Part shown: positions 17,136-25,559 of the stretch, piece by piece
How positions within the stretch are numbered: position 1 is the stretch's first letter
Layout: the number at the start of each line of letters is the position of its first letter
Origin: DASXKD01 sp963762735
Lineage (GTDB): Bacteria > Actinomycetota > Actinomycetes > Streptosporangiales > Streptosporangiaceae
NCBI GenBank assembly: GCA_963762735.1
Contig: CAVXMG010000006.1
Location: 1 to 64,000, forward strand
Length of the DNA: 64,000 nt
Reading direction: 5' to 3'
The notes under the pieces: generated by a model
The model's database searches: none
What the model saw: only the letters and a program-made list of their open reading frames with translations
Told to the model about the DNA's origin: nothing
Position numbers and translations under genes: made by a program

Positions 17136-18236
17136 ATGATGGCCGAATACGTCCGGCCGGACGCCGTGATCGAGCAGTTGCAGGAGTCACTGGATGACGG
17201 TGCCGGGCTCTGCCTGCTGGCGGGGGCCGGGCTCACAATCTCCGCCACCGGCGAGCTGGCCAACTCCTGGCCGGAACTGATCAAACGCGGCGCGGTCGCA
17301 TGCGAGGAGAACGGCCGTCGGGACCTGCCGTGGGTGGACCGGGTCGCAGCAGATGTGGGCACCGGGGAGACGTGGGACATGCTGGCGGCGGCGGAAAAAG
17401 TCACCTATGGCCTGGGTGGGCCCACGAGCCCGCAATTCGCCAAATGGCTCAGAGGAACGGTGGGGACCCTTGAGCCTAGACATTTCGAATTACTGGACCA
17501 GGTCAAGCGGCTCGCCAGCCACCCCTACGTGGTGGTCGTCACTACCAACTATGACGGCCTCCTTGCCAAGCATCTCGACTTCGAGCGGGTCACGTGGAAA
17601 GACGACGAAGCCGTCCTCGTCGATGCGTTCTCCCGGCATGTAAAAGCCGTTATCCATATTCACGGCTACTGGATGCGGCCCTCCTCGGTGGTGTTCGGTT
17701 CCGCCTCCTACGCGGCACTTTCCGCAACCAAGACCGCCTTCGAGGGTCTCGAAAAGATGTTGTTTGCGAACGCGGTGGTCACCGTAGGTGTCGGCGCCGG
17801 TATAACTGACCCGACCTTCAAGGTGCTCTTGGACTGGGCGGACCAGGCGCTCAAGCGGGCTCGCGCAATCTTCTATCTCCACGTAGCCGGAGCCAAGGTG
17901 CCGGAGCATCCCGGGATTGTCTGTGTCCCGTTGCCGTCATATGCGGGCATCGCTGAGTTCCTCCAGCAGATCGAAGTTAAGCCTTGGCGGCCGGCCCGGG
18001 GGAGCGCCCAAGACGGCGGCGCCGGGCAGCCTTCGGCCGCCACCCTGGAATGGATACGAGATCGCGCCGCCTCCGGCAGGCAGAACCCGGCCGCGGTGCG
18101 GGCACGGCAGTACATGAGCATCTACAGGGATCAGGTCGAACTTCTTCTGACCGGCGCGGTAACGCCCGATGCCCGCGCCCGGGCGTGGACGGATCGCCTG
18201 CTGACGACCTGGCAAGCTCTCGAAAACGCGGAATGA
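17136..18236 (+). CDS. SIR2-like domain protein, putative NADase defence effector
   Basis: 366 residues from ATG 17136 (GGGGGGTGAG upstream); GTG 17079 with GGAAGGAAAGG is an alternative adding 19 residues. The fold is SIR2-like: LLAGAGLTIS (27-36, NAD loop), VVTTNYDGLL (Asn138, Asp140), VIHIHG (His176) and VGVGAGITDP (217-226). SIR2 domains of this divergent class in DSR, ThsA, Avs and related systems cleave NAD+ and cause abortive infection. Residues after 285 are a linker and a helical C-terminus. It is followed at 39 bp by the STAND gene, so the two probably share a transcript. Parts of the gene look less GC-rich than the flanks, consistent with transfer. NADase activity is inferred. Confidence 0.82.
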   Translation: MMAEYVRPDAVIEQLQESLDDGAGLCLLAGAGLTISATGELANSWPELIKRGAVACEENGRRDLPWVDRVAADVGTGETWDMLAAAEKVTYGLGGPTSPQFAKWLRGTVGTLEPRHFELLDQVKRLASHPYVVVVTTNYDGLLAKHLDFERVTWKDDEAVLVDAFSRHVKAVIHIHGYWMRPSSVVFGSASYAALSATKTAFEGLEKMLFANAVVTVGVGAGITDPTFKVLLDWADQALKRARAIFYLHVAGAKVPEHPGIVCVPLPSYAGIAEFLQQIEVKPWRPARGSAQDGGAGQPSAATLEWIRDRAASGRQNPAAVRARQYMSIYRDQVELLLTGAVTPDARARAWTDRLLTTWQALENAE

Positions 18237-18275
18237 CGGCGCGCCCGCCCAGTGGGCAAGGCGCCAGGGGGAACG

Positions 18276-21056
18276 ATGCAGACTGAATATGGGATGACCT
18301 GGCCCGACTGGCGAAACAGGCTGGCCAGCGATGACGAAGCGGCCGTCGAGCAGAGCATGCGCAACCTGGCCCGGTATGCCAACCCGGACATGCTCGCAAT
18401 GCTCGGCATCGGCGCGGGGAACGTCACCAGATCGCGGGGCTCCAGCCCAGCGGATGTGGCGAACAAGCTCAGTGAGCAACTTCAGGCTCGAGCCGGTGGT
18501 TACACCCTTGAGCCCTTCAACCCGGCTGGTTCGCGGCTCCAGATCATCCGGACTGCTAGCGAACTTCTCGAAGGGGAGGGAACCTGCGTCGACTTTGCCG
18601 TGGCGGTTGCCGCGGGGTGCGTGCGCGAAGGAGTGGACGTCTGCCTGTGCATGGTGGTAACAGGGCAGGAGGGCATTCCCGCTCATGCATTTCTGACGAT
18701 TCCCTCGGATCATGATCAGCCCGTTTACGACTGCGTTTCCATCGACGAGTTCATGGGCAAGATGGTCGAAGGCCGCGGCTATAAGATGGTAGATCCGACG
18801 CCAGGCGAAAGAACAGCGCGTTCGATCCTACTGGACAACCGTTCCCCGGAACATCAGGGAATGGTATACGTGGTGTTCGTACAGAAAGCAGTGCGTGGCC
18901 AGAAAACCTTCTATGAGCCTCCCGAGCGGCCTCGGTCGCTTGGCATCACCGCCCTTCTCCCTGACCTCCCGGCTGACGTCCGCGAGTTCGGCAGCCGTGC
19001 GGACAAAATCCAGCAACTTAACGACGCCACCGGCACCGTGGTCGTCCTGGGAGACATCGGTGTCGGCAAAAGCACGCTTGCCTTGCTGCGAGCGCATCAG
19101 GCCGCGTCTGGTCGGGGATGGTTTCTTGATGGCAGTGACCGCGCCGCGTTGCGAACCTCGTTCGCTGCGGCCGAGGCCCAATGCCTGGGCAAGGGCCTGG
19201 ACAACGTCCAGAAAGAAAACCTCGACACCCTTGGTGCCTTCGCCCGGCGCCGGCTGGCGGCGGCTACCAGGCCATGGGTCATCGTCGTGGACAACGCCGA
19301 CGGAGAGCCAGGGAAAATCGCGGACCTGGTACCACGCCCCGGTCCGGGACAACTCGTGATCATCACTTCGGCGAACCGGGAGTGGGAGGCTTACGCCACC
19401 GGGGCAGGCTGGGAGGTTATCAAGCTAGGGCTGCTCGACGGCAGCGATCTCGCTGCGGACGAGCAGGCTATGGCATTGCCCGGTGAGCTACTGCTCCCCG
19501 GAGTGCTACGGCTGGGCCTGGCCGCGGCGTCCAAGGGGTCACATGCCTCCGATCTACCGCAGATGCTGCGTGCCCTGTTCGGGGATCCGCAAGACCTTGC
19601 CGCCAGGCTGTCGGCCGACATGACCGCGGCCAGCCTGATCGCGGCCGCGATCATGCCGCCGGAAGATGTGCGACAGGATTGGCTCAGCGCTTCGGTGGCC
19701 AGTCCCGCGGAGGTGCCCGGCGCGATCGACCGGTTGGCCGAGATGGGCGTCCTGGAGACGAGCCGCCGTATCCGCGACGCCAGGACTCCGGAGCGGCGCA
19801 CCTTCTGGCTGCACCGGCTCGTCCGTGCGGCCGTGCTCGACACCTATGTGGACGTCTCGCGCCCGCAGGTGCAGTCGCTGGTCTGCCAGGTCTTGCTCCG
19901 CGAACCCAAATTGACTCCCCGGCCGGTCAGGAGCAGGGACGACCTCCACATGCTGGCAGCGCTGCTGGAGGAAGCCGCCTCCCATTCGGCAGATCCCGCG
20001 CTGCCCGAAGCGATCTTGCCAATCCTTGACTCGCTCGAACCGAGGGGAAACGACGATGTGCAACGGGCGGCCGCGCTGGCGCGCGCCACGCTGAGCGTCT
20101 TCCCCGGCGACAGCGAAGCGCACTGGAGGATGAGGGCGACACCGATGCTCGCCGTGGTGCGCGGTGTCTTCCGGGACGGCAAAGCGGACGAGCAACATTT
20201 GTCCTCGGCGCTGGCCATGTGCGAAGAACTGATGGGCCGGCTCGCCGCCGACCAGTCGGACGAAGGAAAGCTCATCCGGGGCCGCACCGAGGCCATGCGA
20301 GCCTTGTTGCTCAGGAAACGCGCCAGCCGGCTGCTGCGGGACCGCGACGATGGCGCGCTGCCACTGCTGCAGGAAATCATCGAGGCCCTGGTCAGCTCGT
20401 TCGAGGAACGCTCGAGAGCGCTCGGCTGGGAGCCACCGCCACGGCCACAAATAATTTCCCGCGAGACCGCCCCGCCATCGGCCGCCGCCCTGGGTGCCCG
20501 CTCGGTGCCGGATCCCGACCATCACATCGATCGTGCCTGGTTCAATCTCGGCGGCGCCTACATTGACCTGGCCAAAGTGGCATTGGGCCGCCCGGCGAGC
20601 GGAGAAAGAACGGCCGCGCTGACCCAGGCGTGGAGCGGCGCGCTTTGGGGCTACGCCGGGTCCCTGTCGTGGCGCCCCGATGACACCATGTACCAGGCGG
20701 CGAGCCTGTGGGGGGTAGCCCTCGCGCTTTACATGGCCGCGTTGAACGATGTGGTCAGCCTCGACCTCAGCAACATTCCCCGGTCCGAGGCGATCGACGA
20801 GTTGTGGGGCAGGCGGGACCGCGCTGTCCTGCTCCGGGTAGCAGAGAAATGCGCCAGCCGGGCAAACGAGACCAGAGCGGGCATCGCCGGCCCGTTCGAC
20901 GGTGACACCCAGAAGACAAGGGACCTGCTTCGTAAGGTCTGCATCGCCTGGCAGGTCGTAGAGCCTACGGCTGACCGGGCCGATGCCGCCGGGCACAATG
21001 TCGCGGCGTTTCTGCGCGAGGATCTCGGATTGCCTCCGCCGCCGACGGCAGACTGA
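18276..21056 (+). CDS. Transglutaminase-like / STAND NTPase / helical-repeat protein
   Basis: 926 residues from ATG 18276 (AGGGGGAA upstream). Residues 90-180 resemble a transglutaminase-like cysteine-peptidase fold: EGTCVDFAVAVAA (Cys104), PAHAFLTI (His137), VYDCVSIDEF (Asp152), then MVDPTPG (Asp173), giving a possible Cys-His-Asp triad. Residues 252-380 are a NB-ARC-like NTPase: VVLGDIGVGKSTLA (P-loop), WVIVVDNAD (Walker B) and LVIITSANREW (sensor). A winged-helix-like part and a long helical, TPR-like sensor fill the rest. N-terminal effector, central STAND switch and C-terminal sensor is the layout of Avs-type antiphage proteins. A role in non-defence signalling is the alternative, since actinobacteria have many NB-ARC/TPR proteins. 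Confidence 0.82.
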   Translation: MQTEYGMTWPDWRNRLASDDEAAVEQSMRNLARYANPDMLAMLGIGAGNVTRSRGSSPADVANKLSEQLQARAGGYTLEPFNPAGSRLQIIRTASELLEGEGTCVDFAVAVAAGCVREGVDVCLCMVVTGQEGIPAHAFLTIPSDHDQPVYDCVSIDEFMGKMVEGRGYKMVDPTPGERTARSILLDNRSPEHQGMVYVVFVQKAVRGQKTFYEPPERPRSLGITALLPDLPADVREFGSRADKIQQLNDATGTVVVLGDIGVGKSTLALLRAHQAASGRGWFLDGSDRAALRTSFAAAEAQCLGKGLDNVQKENLDTLGAFARRRLAAATRPWVIVVDNADGEPGKIADLVPRPGPGQLVIITSANREWEAYATGAGWEVIKLGLLDGSDLAADEQAMALPGELLLPGVLRLGLAAASKGSHASDLPQMLRALFGDPQDLAARLSADMTAASLIAAAIMPPEDVRQDWLSASVASPAEVPGAIDRLAEMGVLETSRRIRDARTPERRTFWLHRLVRAAVLDTYVDVSRPQVQSLVCQVLLREPKLTPRPVRSRDDLHMLAALLEEAASHSADPALPEAILPILDSLEPRGNDDVQRAAALARATLSVFPGDSEAHWRMRATPMLAVVRGVFRDGKADEQHLSSALAMCEELMGRLAADQSDEGKLIRGRTEAMRALLLRKRASRLLRDRDDGALPLLQEIIEALVSSFEERSRALGWEPPPRPQIISRETAPPSAAALGARSVPDPDHHIDRAWFNLGGAYIDLAKVALGRPASGERTAALTQAWSGALWGYAGSLSWRPDDTMYQAASLWGVALALYMAALNDVVSLDLSNIPRSEAIDELWGRRDRAVLLRVAEKCASRANETRAGIAGPFDGDTQKTRDLLRKVCIAWQVVEPTADRADAAGHNVAAFLREDLGLPPPPTAD

Positions 21057-21087
21057 GATCGTGAGCGCCAGCCAGGGAGTCCCGCAA

Positions 21088-23414
21088 GTGCGCATGACTG
21101 TACGGGTCACCGGGACGGTCCAGGGGGTGGGGTTCCGGCCGTTCGTCTACTCGCTGGCGGCGCGGCTGGGCCTGGCTGGCTTTGTCGGCAACGACTCCGA
21201 GGGCGTGTTCGCCGAGATCGAAGGGTCTCCCGCCGCCGTCGAGGAGTTCCTGGTCGCGGTGGAACGTGACGCCCCGCCGCTGGCGCGGATCGACCAGGTC
21301 GTGTCCACAAGCATGCGGCCATACGGCACTGCGGGGTTCACGATTGCGCCGAGCGCACCAGGCGCCCAGCGCACCGCCCTGGTGTCGGCCGACAGCGCCA
21401 TGTGCGCCGACTGCCTGGCCGAACTCCTCGATCCCGCGGACCGGCGGCATCGGTACGCGTTCATCAACTGCACCAACTGCGGACCGCGGTTCACCATCGT
21501 GACCGACGTGCCCTACGACCGGCCCAACACGACGATGGCCCCCTTTGCCATGTGCGAACCGTGCGCGGCGGAGTACCACGATCCGGCGAACCGGCGCTTC
21601 CATGCGCAGCCGGTCTGCTGCCCCGCCTGCGGGCCGCGGCTGAGCCTGCGCTCCGCCGACGCGAGCCCGCGGGAAGCCGGCGACCCGCTGGCGGCCGCCG
21701 CCGCGCTGCTGCGGGACGGGCAGGTGCTGGCGGTGAAGGGGCTCGGCGGCTACCACCTGGCCGTGGACGCGCGCAGCGAGGAGGCGGCCGCGGTGCTGCG
21801 GGCGCGCAAGCACCGGGAGGACAAGCCGTTCGCGGTGATGGCGGCCGACCTGGCCGCGGCGGGCGATCTGGTCGAGGTGGACGACATCGCGGCCGGCCTG
21901 CTGGCCAGCCCGCGCCGGCCGATCGTGCTGTTGCCCCGGCGGCCAGGTACGGTCGCCGCGGCGGTCGCACCAGGGAACCGGGCGCTCGGGGTCATGCTGC
22001 CGTACACCCCGCTGCACCACCTCCTGCTCGAAGCCGTCGGCGGCCCGATCGTGCTGACCAGCGGCAATCTCTCGGACGAGCCCATCGCCTACCGCGACGA
22101 GGATGCCTTCGAGCGGCTGGCGGCGATCGCGGACGCGTTCCTCACCCACGACCGGGCCATCCACATCAGGACCGACGACTCGGTGGTGCGGGCATGGGGC
22201 GGCGGGGTGGCGGGGTCAGAGCTAGCAGAGGGCGGGGTGGCGGGGTCAGAGCTAACATGCGCGGCCGGGAGATGCTCATCCGGCGCTCCCGGGGGTACGT
22301 CCCCGAACCGGTCACCACGGCGCACCGGTTCCCGCGGCCCGTGCTGGCCTGCGGTGCCGAGCTGAAGAACACGTTCTGCCTGGCGTCGGCCGACCGCGCG
22401 TTCGTGTCCCACCACATCGGCGACCTGGAGAACGCGGCGACGCTGCGCTCGTTCACCGAGGGCATCGAGCACTTCGGCCGGCTGTTTGGCATCGAGCCGG
22501 AGGTCGTCGCCTACGACCTGCACCCGGAGTACCTGTCCACCAAGTACGCGCTCGACCTCGACCTGGACACCTGCGGGGTGCAGCACCACCACGCGCACAT
22601 CGCCTCCTGCCTGGCCGACAACGGTCACGAAGGCCCGGTCATCGGGGTGGCCTTCGACGGCACCGGGTACGGCACCGACGGCACCCTGTGGGGCGGCGAG
22701 TTCCTCGTCGCGGACCTGGCCAGTTTCGAGCGGGCCGGGCACCTCGAACCGGTGCCGATGCCGGGCGGCGCCGCCGCGATCAGGCAGCCGTGGCGGATGG
22801 CCGCCGCCTACCTGCGCGCGGCTTTTCCCGGCGGGCCGCCGTCCGGGCTCGATGTGGTCAAGCGCAACGAGCGGAACTGGGCGGCGATCGTGTCGCTGGC
22901 CGAGCGGCGAGTGAACGCCCCGCTCTCGTCCAGCGCCGGGCGGCTGTTCGACGCGGTCGCCGCGCTGCTGTCGGTCCGGGACACGATCAACTACGAGGGC
23001 CAGGCCGCCGTGGAACTAGAGCAACTGGCCGACCCCGGCGAGACGGGCGGCTACCGGGCGGTGATCGACGAGGGAGAGCCGTTTCGTATCGAAGGCGCCA
23101 GCCTGGTGCGGGCGGTCACTGGCGAGCTGGCGGAGGGGGCGCCGGCGCCGGTCATCGCGGCCAGATTTCACAACGGGATCGCCGCGCTGATCGAGGAGGG
23201 GTGCATGCTTGCGCGCGAGCGGCACGGGCTGGACACCGTGGCGCTGTCCGGCGGGGTGTTCCAGAACCTGCTGGTGACCGAACGGGCGGCCGCGCGGCTG
23301 GAGGCGCGCGGCTTCCGGGTACTGCTGCACTCCCGGGTGCCGTGCAACGACGGCGGCATCAGCCTCGGCCAGGCGGTAGTGGCAGGTGCCCGGGACCGGG
23401 CCTTGGGGAGCTAA
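21088..23414 (+). pseudogene. hypF: HypF carbamoyltransferase, frameshifted at a tandem repeat
   Basis: HypF makes the CN ligands of [NiFe]-hydrogenase from carbamoyl phosphate. GTG 21088 (AGGGAG upstream) starts an acylphosphatase domain (VTGTVQGVGFRPFVYSLA). Zn fingers follow (CADC-x18-CTNC and CEPC-x18-CPAC types), then the YrdC-like domain (VLAVKGLGGYHLA, KHREDKPFAVM). After RTDDSVVRA the frame runs into a 30-bp tandem repeat (22201-22260) and is lost. The Kae1-like domain resumes in another frame at GREMLIRRSRGYVPEP and continues (LHPEYLSTKYA, VQHHHAHIASC, VAFDGTGYG, ALSGGVFQN) to 23414. Without repair the protein is two halves. Either the hydrogenase is impaired, the halves complement, or the lesion is an assembly artefact. 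Confidence 0.85.
22201..22260 (+). repeat. Two 30-bp tandem repeats inside hypF
   Basis: Units 22201-22230 and 22231-22260 share their first 24 bases (GGCGGGGTGGCGGGGTCAGA plus GCTA) and diverge at the end. They encode GGVAGSELAE and GGVAGSELTC, not part of HypF, and sit exactly where the hypF frame breaks. A third copy lies at 36630-36656. Confidence 0.85.
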
Positions 23415-23428
23415 GTCCTCAGCCACCA

Positions 23429-23506
23429 GGGCCGCGGCACTCGTGACGGAGTCACGAGAGCCGCAGGCCAGCGGGGGGTTCCGGGGGGTCGTCCACCCGG
23501 GCCAGC
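23429..23506 (+). repeat. GC-rich palindromic repeat, copy 2
   Basis: Same architecture as 5952-6020. The first hairpin is GCGGC-A-CTCGTGAC-GGA-GTCACGAG-A-GCCGC: its stem differs from copy 1 but is still fully paired, implying selection or origin as a structured element. The second part is the G-run, GGGTCGTCC and CCCGGGCCAGCAC. It overlaps the last 18 or so codons of the convergent MBL-fold gene, encoding its Pro-rich tail. Confidence 0.65.
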
Positions 23507-24339
23507 ACTCGGTAGCCGTCTCTCGCGGCGGCGGCCAGGCCCGCGCCGGGCAGGCCCTCCGGGAACGGCCAGCGGTCGCCGGCCGCGGCCTCCACATGGC
23601 CTGCGGGCACGCCGGCCGCGTGCAGTTCGACGATGAGCGCGGCCGCGGCGGCCAACTGCTCGTGCTGCGCGGCCAGGAACGCGGCGTCGACCACCGCCCC
23701 GTGCCCGGGCACCAAGACGTCCCCCTCGCGCAGCGCCGCCCGGAGCCGGCCGATGGTGGCCGGCCAGTCCAGCGGGAAGCTGCCAGAACCGTACACCGGC
23801 GGCCCGGACTCCTCGACCAGGTCGCCGGTGAGCCACACCCCGCTGGCCGGCAGGTGCACAAGCAGGTCGTTGTCGGTGTGGCCACGGCCCAGGTGCAGCA
23901 GTTCGGCCGTGGTGCCGCCAAGGTCGAGCGTCATCGCGTCGCCGACCAGCACCGTAGGCGGGGTGATGACGATCTCGCGCCACTCGTCGGCCGGTTCTTC
24001 GCCCGCCGCGATCAGTTCGGCGAGCATCGGCCGCTCGTAGGCGTCCAGGTGCGCGGGCACCCGTTCGTGCGCGTAGATCGGCGCATCCAGGTCGCTGGCC
24101 GGGCCGAACCGGGCGTTGCCGAAGGTGTGGTCGAAGTGCGCGTGCGTGTTGACCACCCAGCGGACCGGCAGCGTGCCCAGTTCCCGCAGGTCGGCGCGTA
24201 TCTCGTCGGCCTGGCGGTGGGAGGAGCGGGTGTCGGCGATGAGCAGGCCGTCGCTGCCGCGCACGGCGCAGACGCTGACGTCATGGGGCTGGTACCGGCG
24301 CCGGTAGACGCCGTCCGCCACCTCTTCCCAGGCGGTCAC
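23452..24339 (-). CDS. MBL-fold metallo-hydrolase
   Basis: 295 residues with the beta-lactamase-fold metal motif VVNTHAHFDHTFGN (HxHxDH), GRGHTDNDL (third His), WLTGDLVEE (Asp) and VPGHGAVVD (last His), so a dinuclear metal site is expected. It begins MTAWEEVADGVYRRRYQPHDV. The family includes thioesterases, lactonases and glyoxalases; the substrate is unknown. The gene is inserted between hypF (convergent) and hypB (same strand, 85 bp away). Its last residues (VDDPPEPPAGLRLS) are written by the palindromic repeat copy 2, suggesting the original C-terminus was replaced or extended. Confidence 0.85.
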   Translation of the reverse strand: MTAWEEVADGVYRRRYQPHDVSVCAVRGSDGLLIADTRSSHRQADEIRADLRELGTLPVRWVVNTHAHFDHTFGNARFGPASDLDAPIYAHERVPAHLDAYERPMLAELIAAGEEPADEWREIVITPPTVLVGDAMTLDLGGTTAELLHLGRGHTDNDLLVHLPASGVWLTGDLVEESGPPVYGSGSFPLDWPATIGRLRAALREGDVLVPGHGAVVDAAFLAAQHEQLAAAAALIVELHAAGVPAGHVEAAAGDRWPFPEGLPGAGLAAAARDGYRVLARVDDPPEPPAGLRLS

Positions 24340-24360
24340 CCGTCGAGGCTAGCGCGGCGA

Positions 24361-24426
24361 AGGCCCGGTGACGGAGGAGCGGGGCCGCAGGCCATCGGGG
24401 GGTTCAGGGGTCGCTCCCCCGGGCTA
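24361..24426 (+). repeat. GC-rich palindromic repeat, copy 3
   Basis: Fills the gap between the MBL-fold start and the hypB stop (the hypB stop lies in its last bases). It has GGCCCG ... CGGGGCC, GCCGCAGGCCATCGGGGGG, then AGGGGTCGCTCCCCCGGGCTA, aligning element by element with copies 1 and 2. It may terminate or process the hyp transcript. Confidence 0.6.
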
Positions 24427-25209
24427 GCGGGGCGCGGGCACCCGCTGGCGCAGCCAGTCGTACCATCGGCCGATCCCGTCCCCGGCCCGCGCGGAGACCG
24501 GCAGCACCGTGGCGGCGGGGCTGATCGTCCCCAGGTCCGCCGTGCATCTGGCGAGGTCGAAGTCGAGGTAGGGCAGCAGGTCGGTCTTGCTGACAAGGAC
24601 CAGGTCGGCGGTGCGGAACATGTGCGGGTACTTGACCGGCTTGTCGGCTCCCTCGGTGACCGAGGCAAGCACCACCCGGTGCGCCTCGCCCAGGTCGAAC
24701 AGGGCCGGGCAGACCAGGTTCCCCACGTTCTCGATCACCACCACCGAGCCGTCCGGCGGGTCCAGCGCGGTGAGCGCCTCGCGCACCATCAGCGCGTCGA
24801 GGTGGCAGCCCGTCCCGGTGTTGACCTGCACCACCCGGCAGCCGGCCGCGCGCATCCGGTCCGCGTCAAGCGCGGTTTCCTGGTCCCCCTCGATGACCCC
24901 GATGGCGAGTTCCCCGGCCAGGTCACGGGCGGTGCGTTCGAGCAGCGTGGTCTTTCCCGCGCCGGGCGAACTCATCAGGTTGAGCGTGAGGATGTCCCGC
25001 CCGCGCAGCCAGTCCCTGTTCTGCCGGGCGAGGGTGTCGTTGCGGGCCAGCACCTTCTCTTCGAGGGTGACCGTCTGGCCGTGGTCGTGCGGGTGCCCGT
25101 GGCCGGGCCCGGCGCCGTCGTGCTGGTGCGCGCCGCGCTCGTGCCAGGTGCCGTCGTCGTGCTGGTGCCGTATCTGTGCCCCGTCGGCGCAGCCGCAGGT
25201 CGCGCACAT
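24424..25209 (-). CDS. hypB: Hydrogenase nickel incorporation GTPase HypB
   Basis: 261 residues. The N-terminus has CxxCGC (MCATCGC) and a His-rich nickel-storage stretch (HQHDDG, GHGHPHDHG), then a SIMIBI GTPase: LMSSPGAGKTTLLERT (P-loop), GVIEGDQETALDADRM, the inter-domain metal motif NTGTGCHLD, IENVGNLVCPA, and SKTDLLPYL. HypB works with HypA to deliver Ni to the hydrogenase large subunit. The stop lies in the palindromic repeat; hypA is 1 bp upstream. Confidence 0.95.
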   Translation of the reverse strand: MCATCGCADGAQIRHQHDDGTWHERGAHQHDGAGPGHGHPHDHGQTVTLEEKVLARNDTLARQNRDWLRGRDILTLNLMSSPGAGKTTLLERTARDLAGELAIGVIEGDQETALDADRMRAAGCRVVQVNTGTGCHLDALMVREALTALDPPDGSVVVIENVGNLVCPALFDLGEAHRVVLASVTEGADKPVKYPHMFRTADLVLVSKTDLLPYLDFDLARCTADLGTISPAATVLPVSARAGDGIGRWYDWLRQRVPAPR

Positions 25210-25210
25210 C

Positions 25211-25540
25211 TCAGGCCACCCGGACCGAGAGGATCTGGAGTTCCTCCCCGGCGAGCACGGCCGCGTCCGCGCTCCCGCAGGGGCACAGCACGATCGGGGA
25301 GTCCGGCTGGAACTCGGTGCCGCAGGAGCGGCACCGGCACCGCGCGGGCGGCTCGGTGATCTCCAGTGTGGCTCCTTCCAGGCCGGTGCCCTCGGTGGCG
25401 AGGTCGAAGCAGAACCTGATCGAGTCGGCCACCACGCCGGTCAGCGCCCCGATCTCCAGGTGCACGCTGGTGATCCGGGCGCCGGGCAGCCGCTGCGTCA
25501 CCGTGTCGACGACGCCTTCCGCGATCGCCAGTTCGTGCAC
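25211..25540 (-). CDS. hypA: Hydrogenase nickel chaperone HypA
   Basis: 109 residues. It begins MHELAIAEGVVDTV (the conserved MHE nickel-binding start). The zinc-binding domain carries CRCRSCGTEF and LCPCGS, followed by the usual LEGEEL-like end (LAGEELQILSVRV). It passes Ni2+ to the large subunit with HypB. It is 1 bp from hypB and 19 bp after hypE. Confidence 0.95.
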   Translation of the reverse strand: MHELAIAEGVVDTVTQRLPGARITSVHLEIGALTGVVADSIRFCFDLATEGTGLEGATLEITEPPARCRCRSCGTEFQPDSPIVLCPCGSADAAVLAGEELQILSVRVA

Positions 25541-25559
25541 GCGGCCCTCCCCGGCGCGG

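Noticed and set aside
20983..21087. Earlier hypF start codons (20983, 21061)
   Set aside because: They overlap or abut the STAND gene end and lack a ribosome binding site; GTG 21088 has AGGGAG at good spacing and directly precedes the conserved acylphosphatase start.
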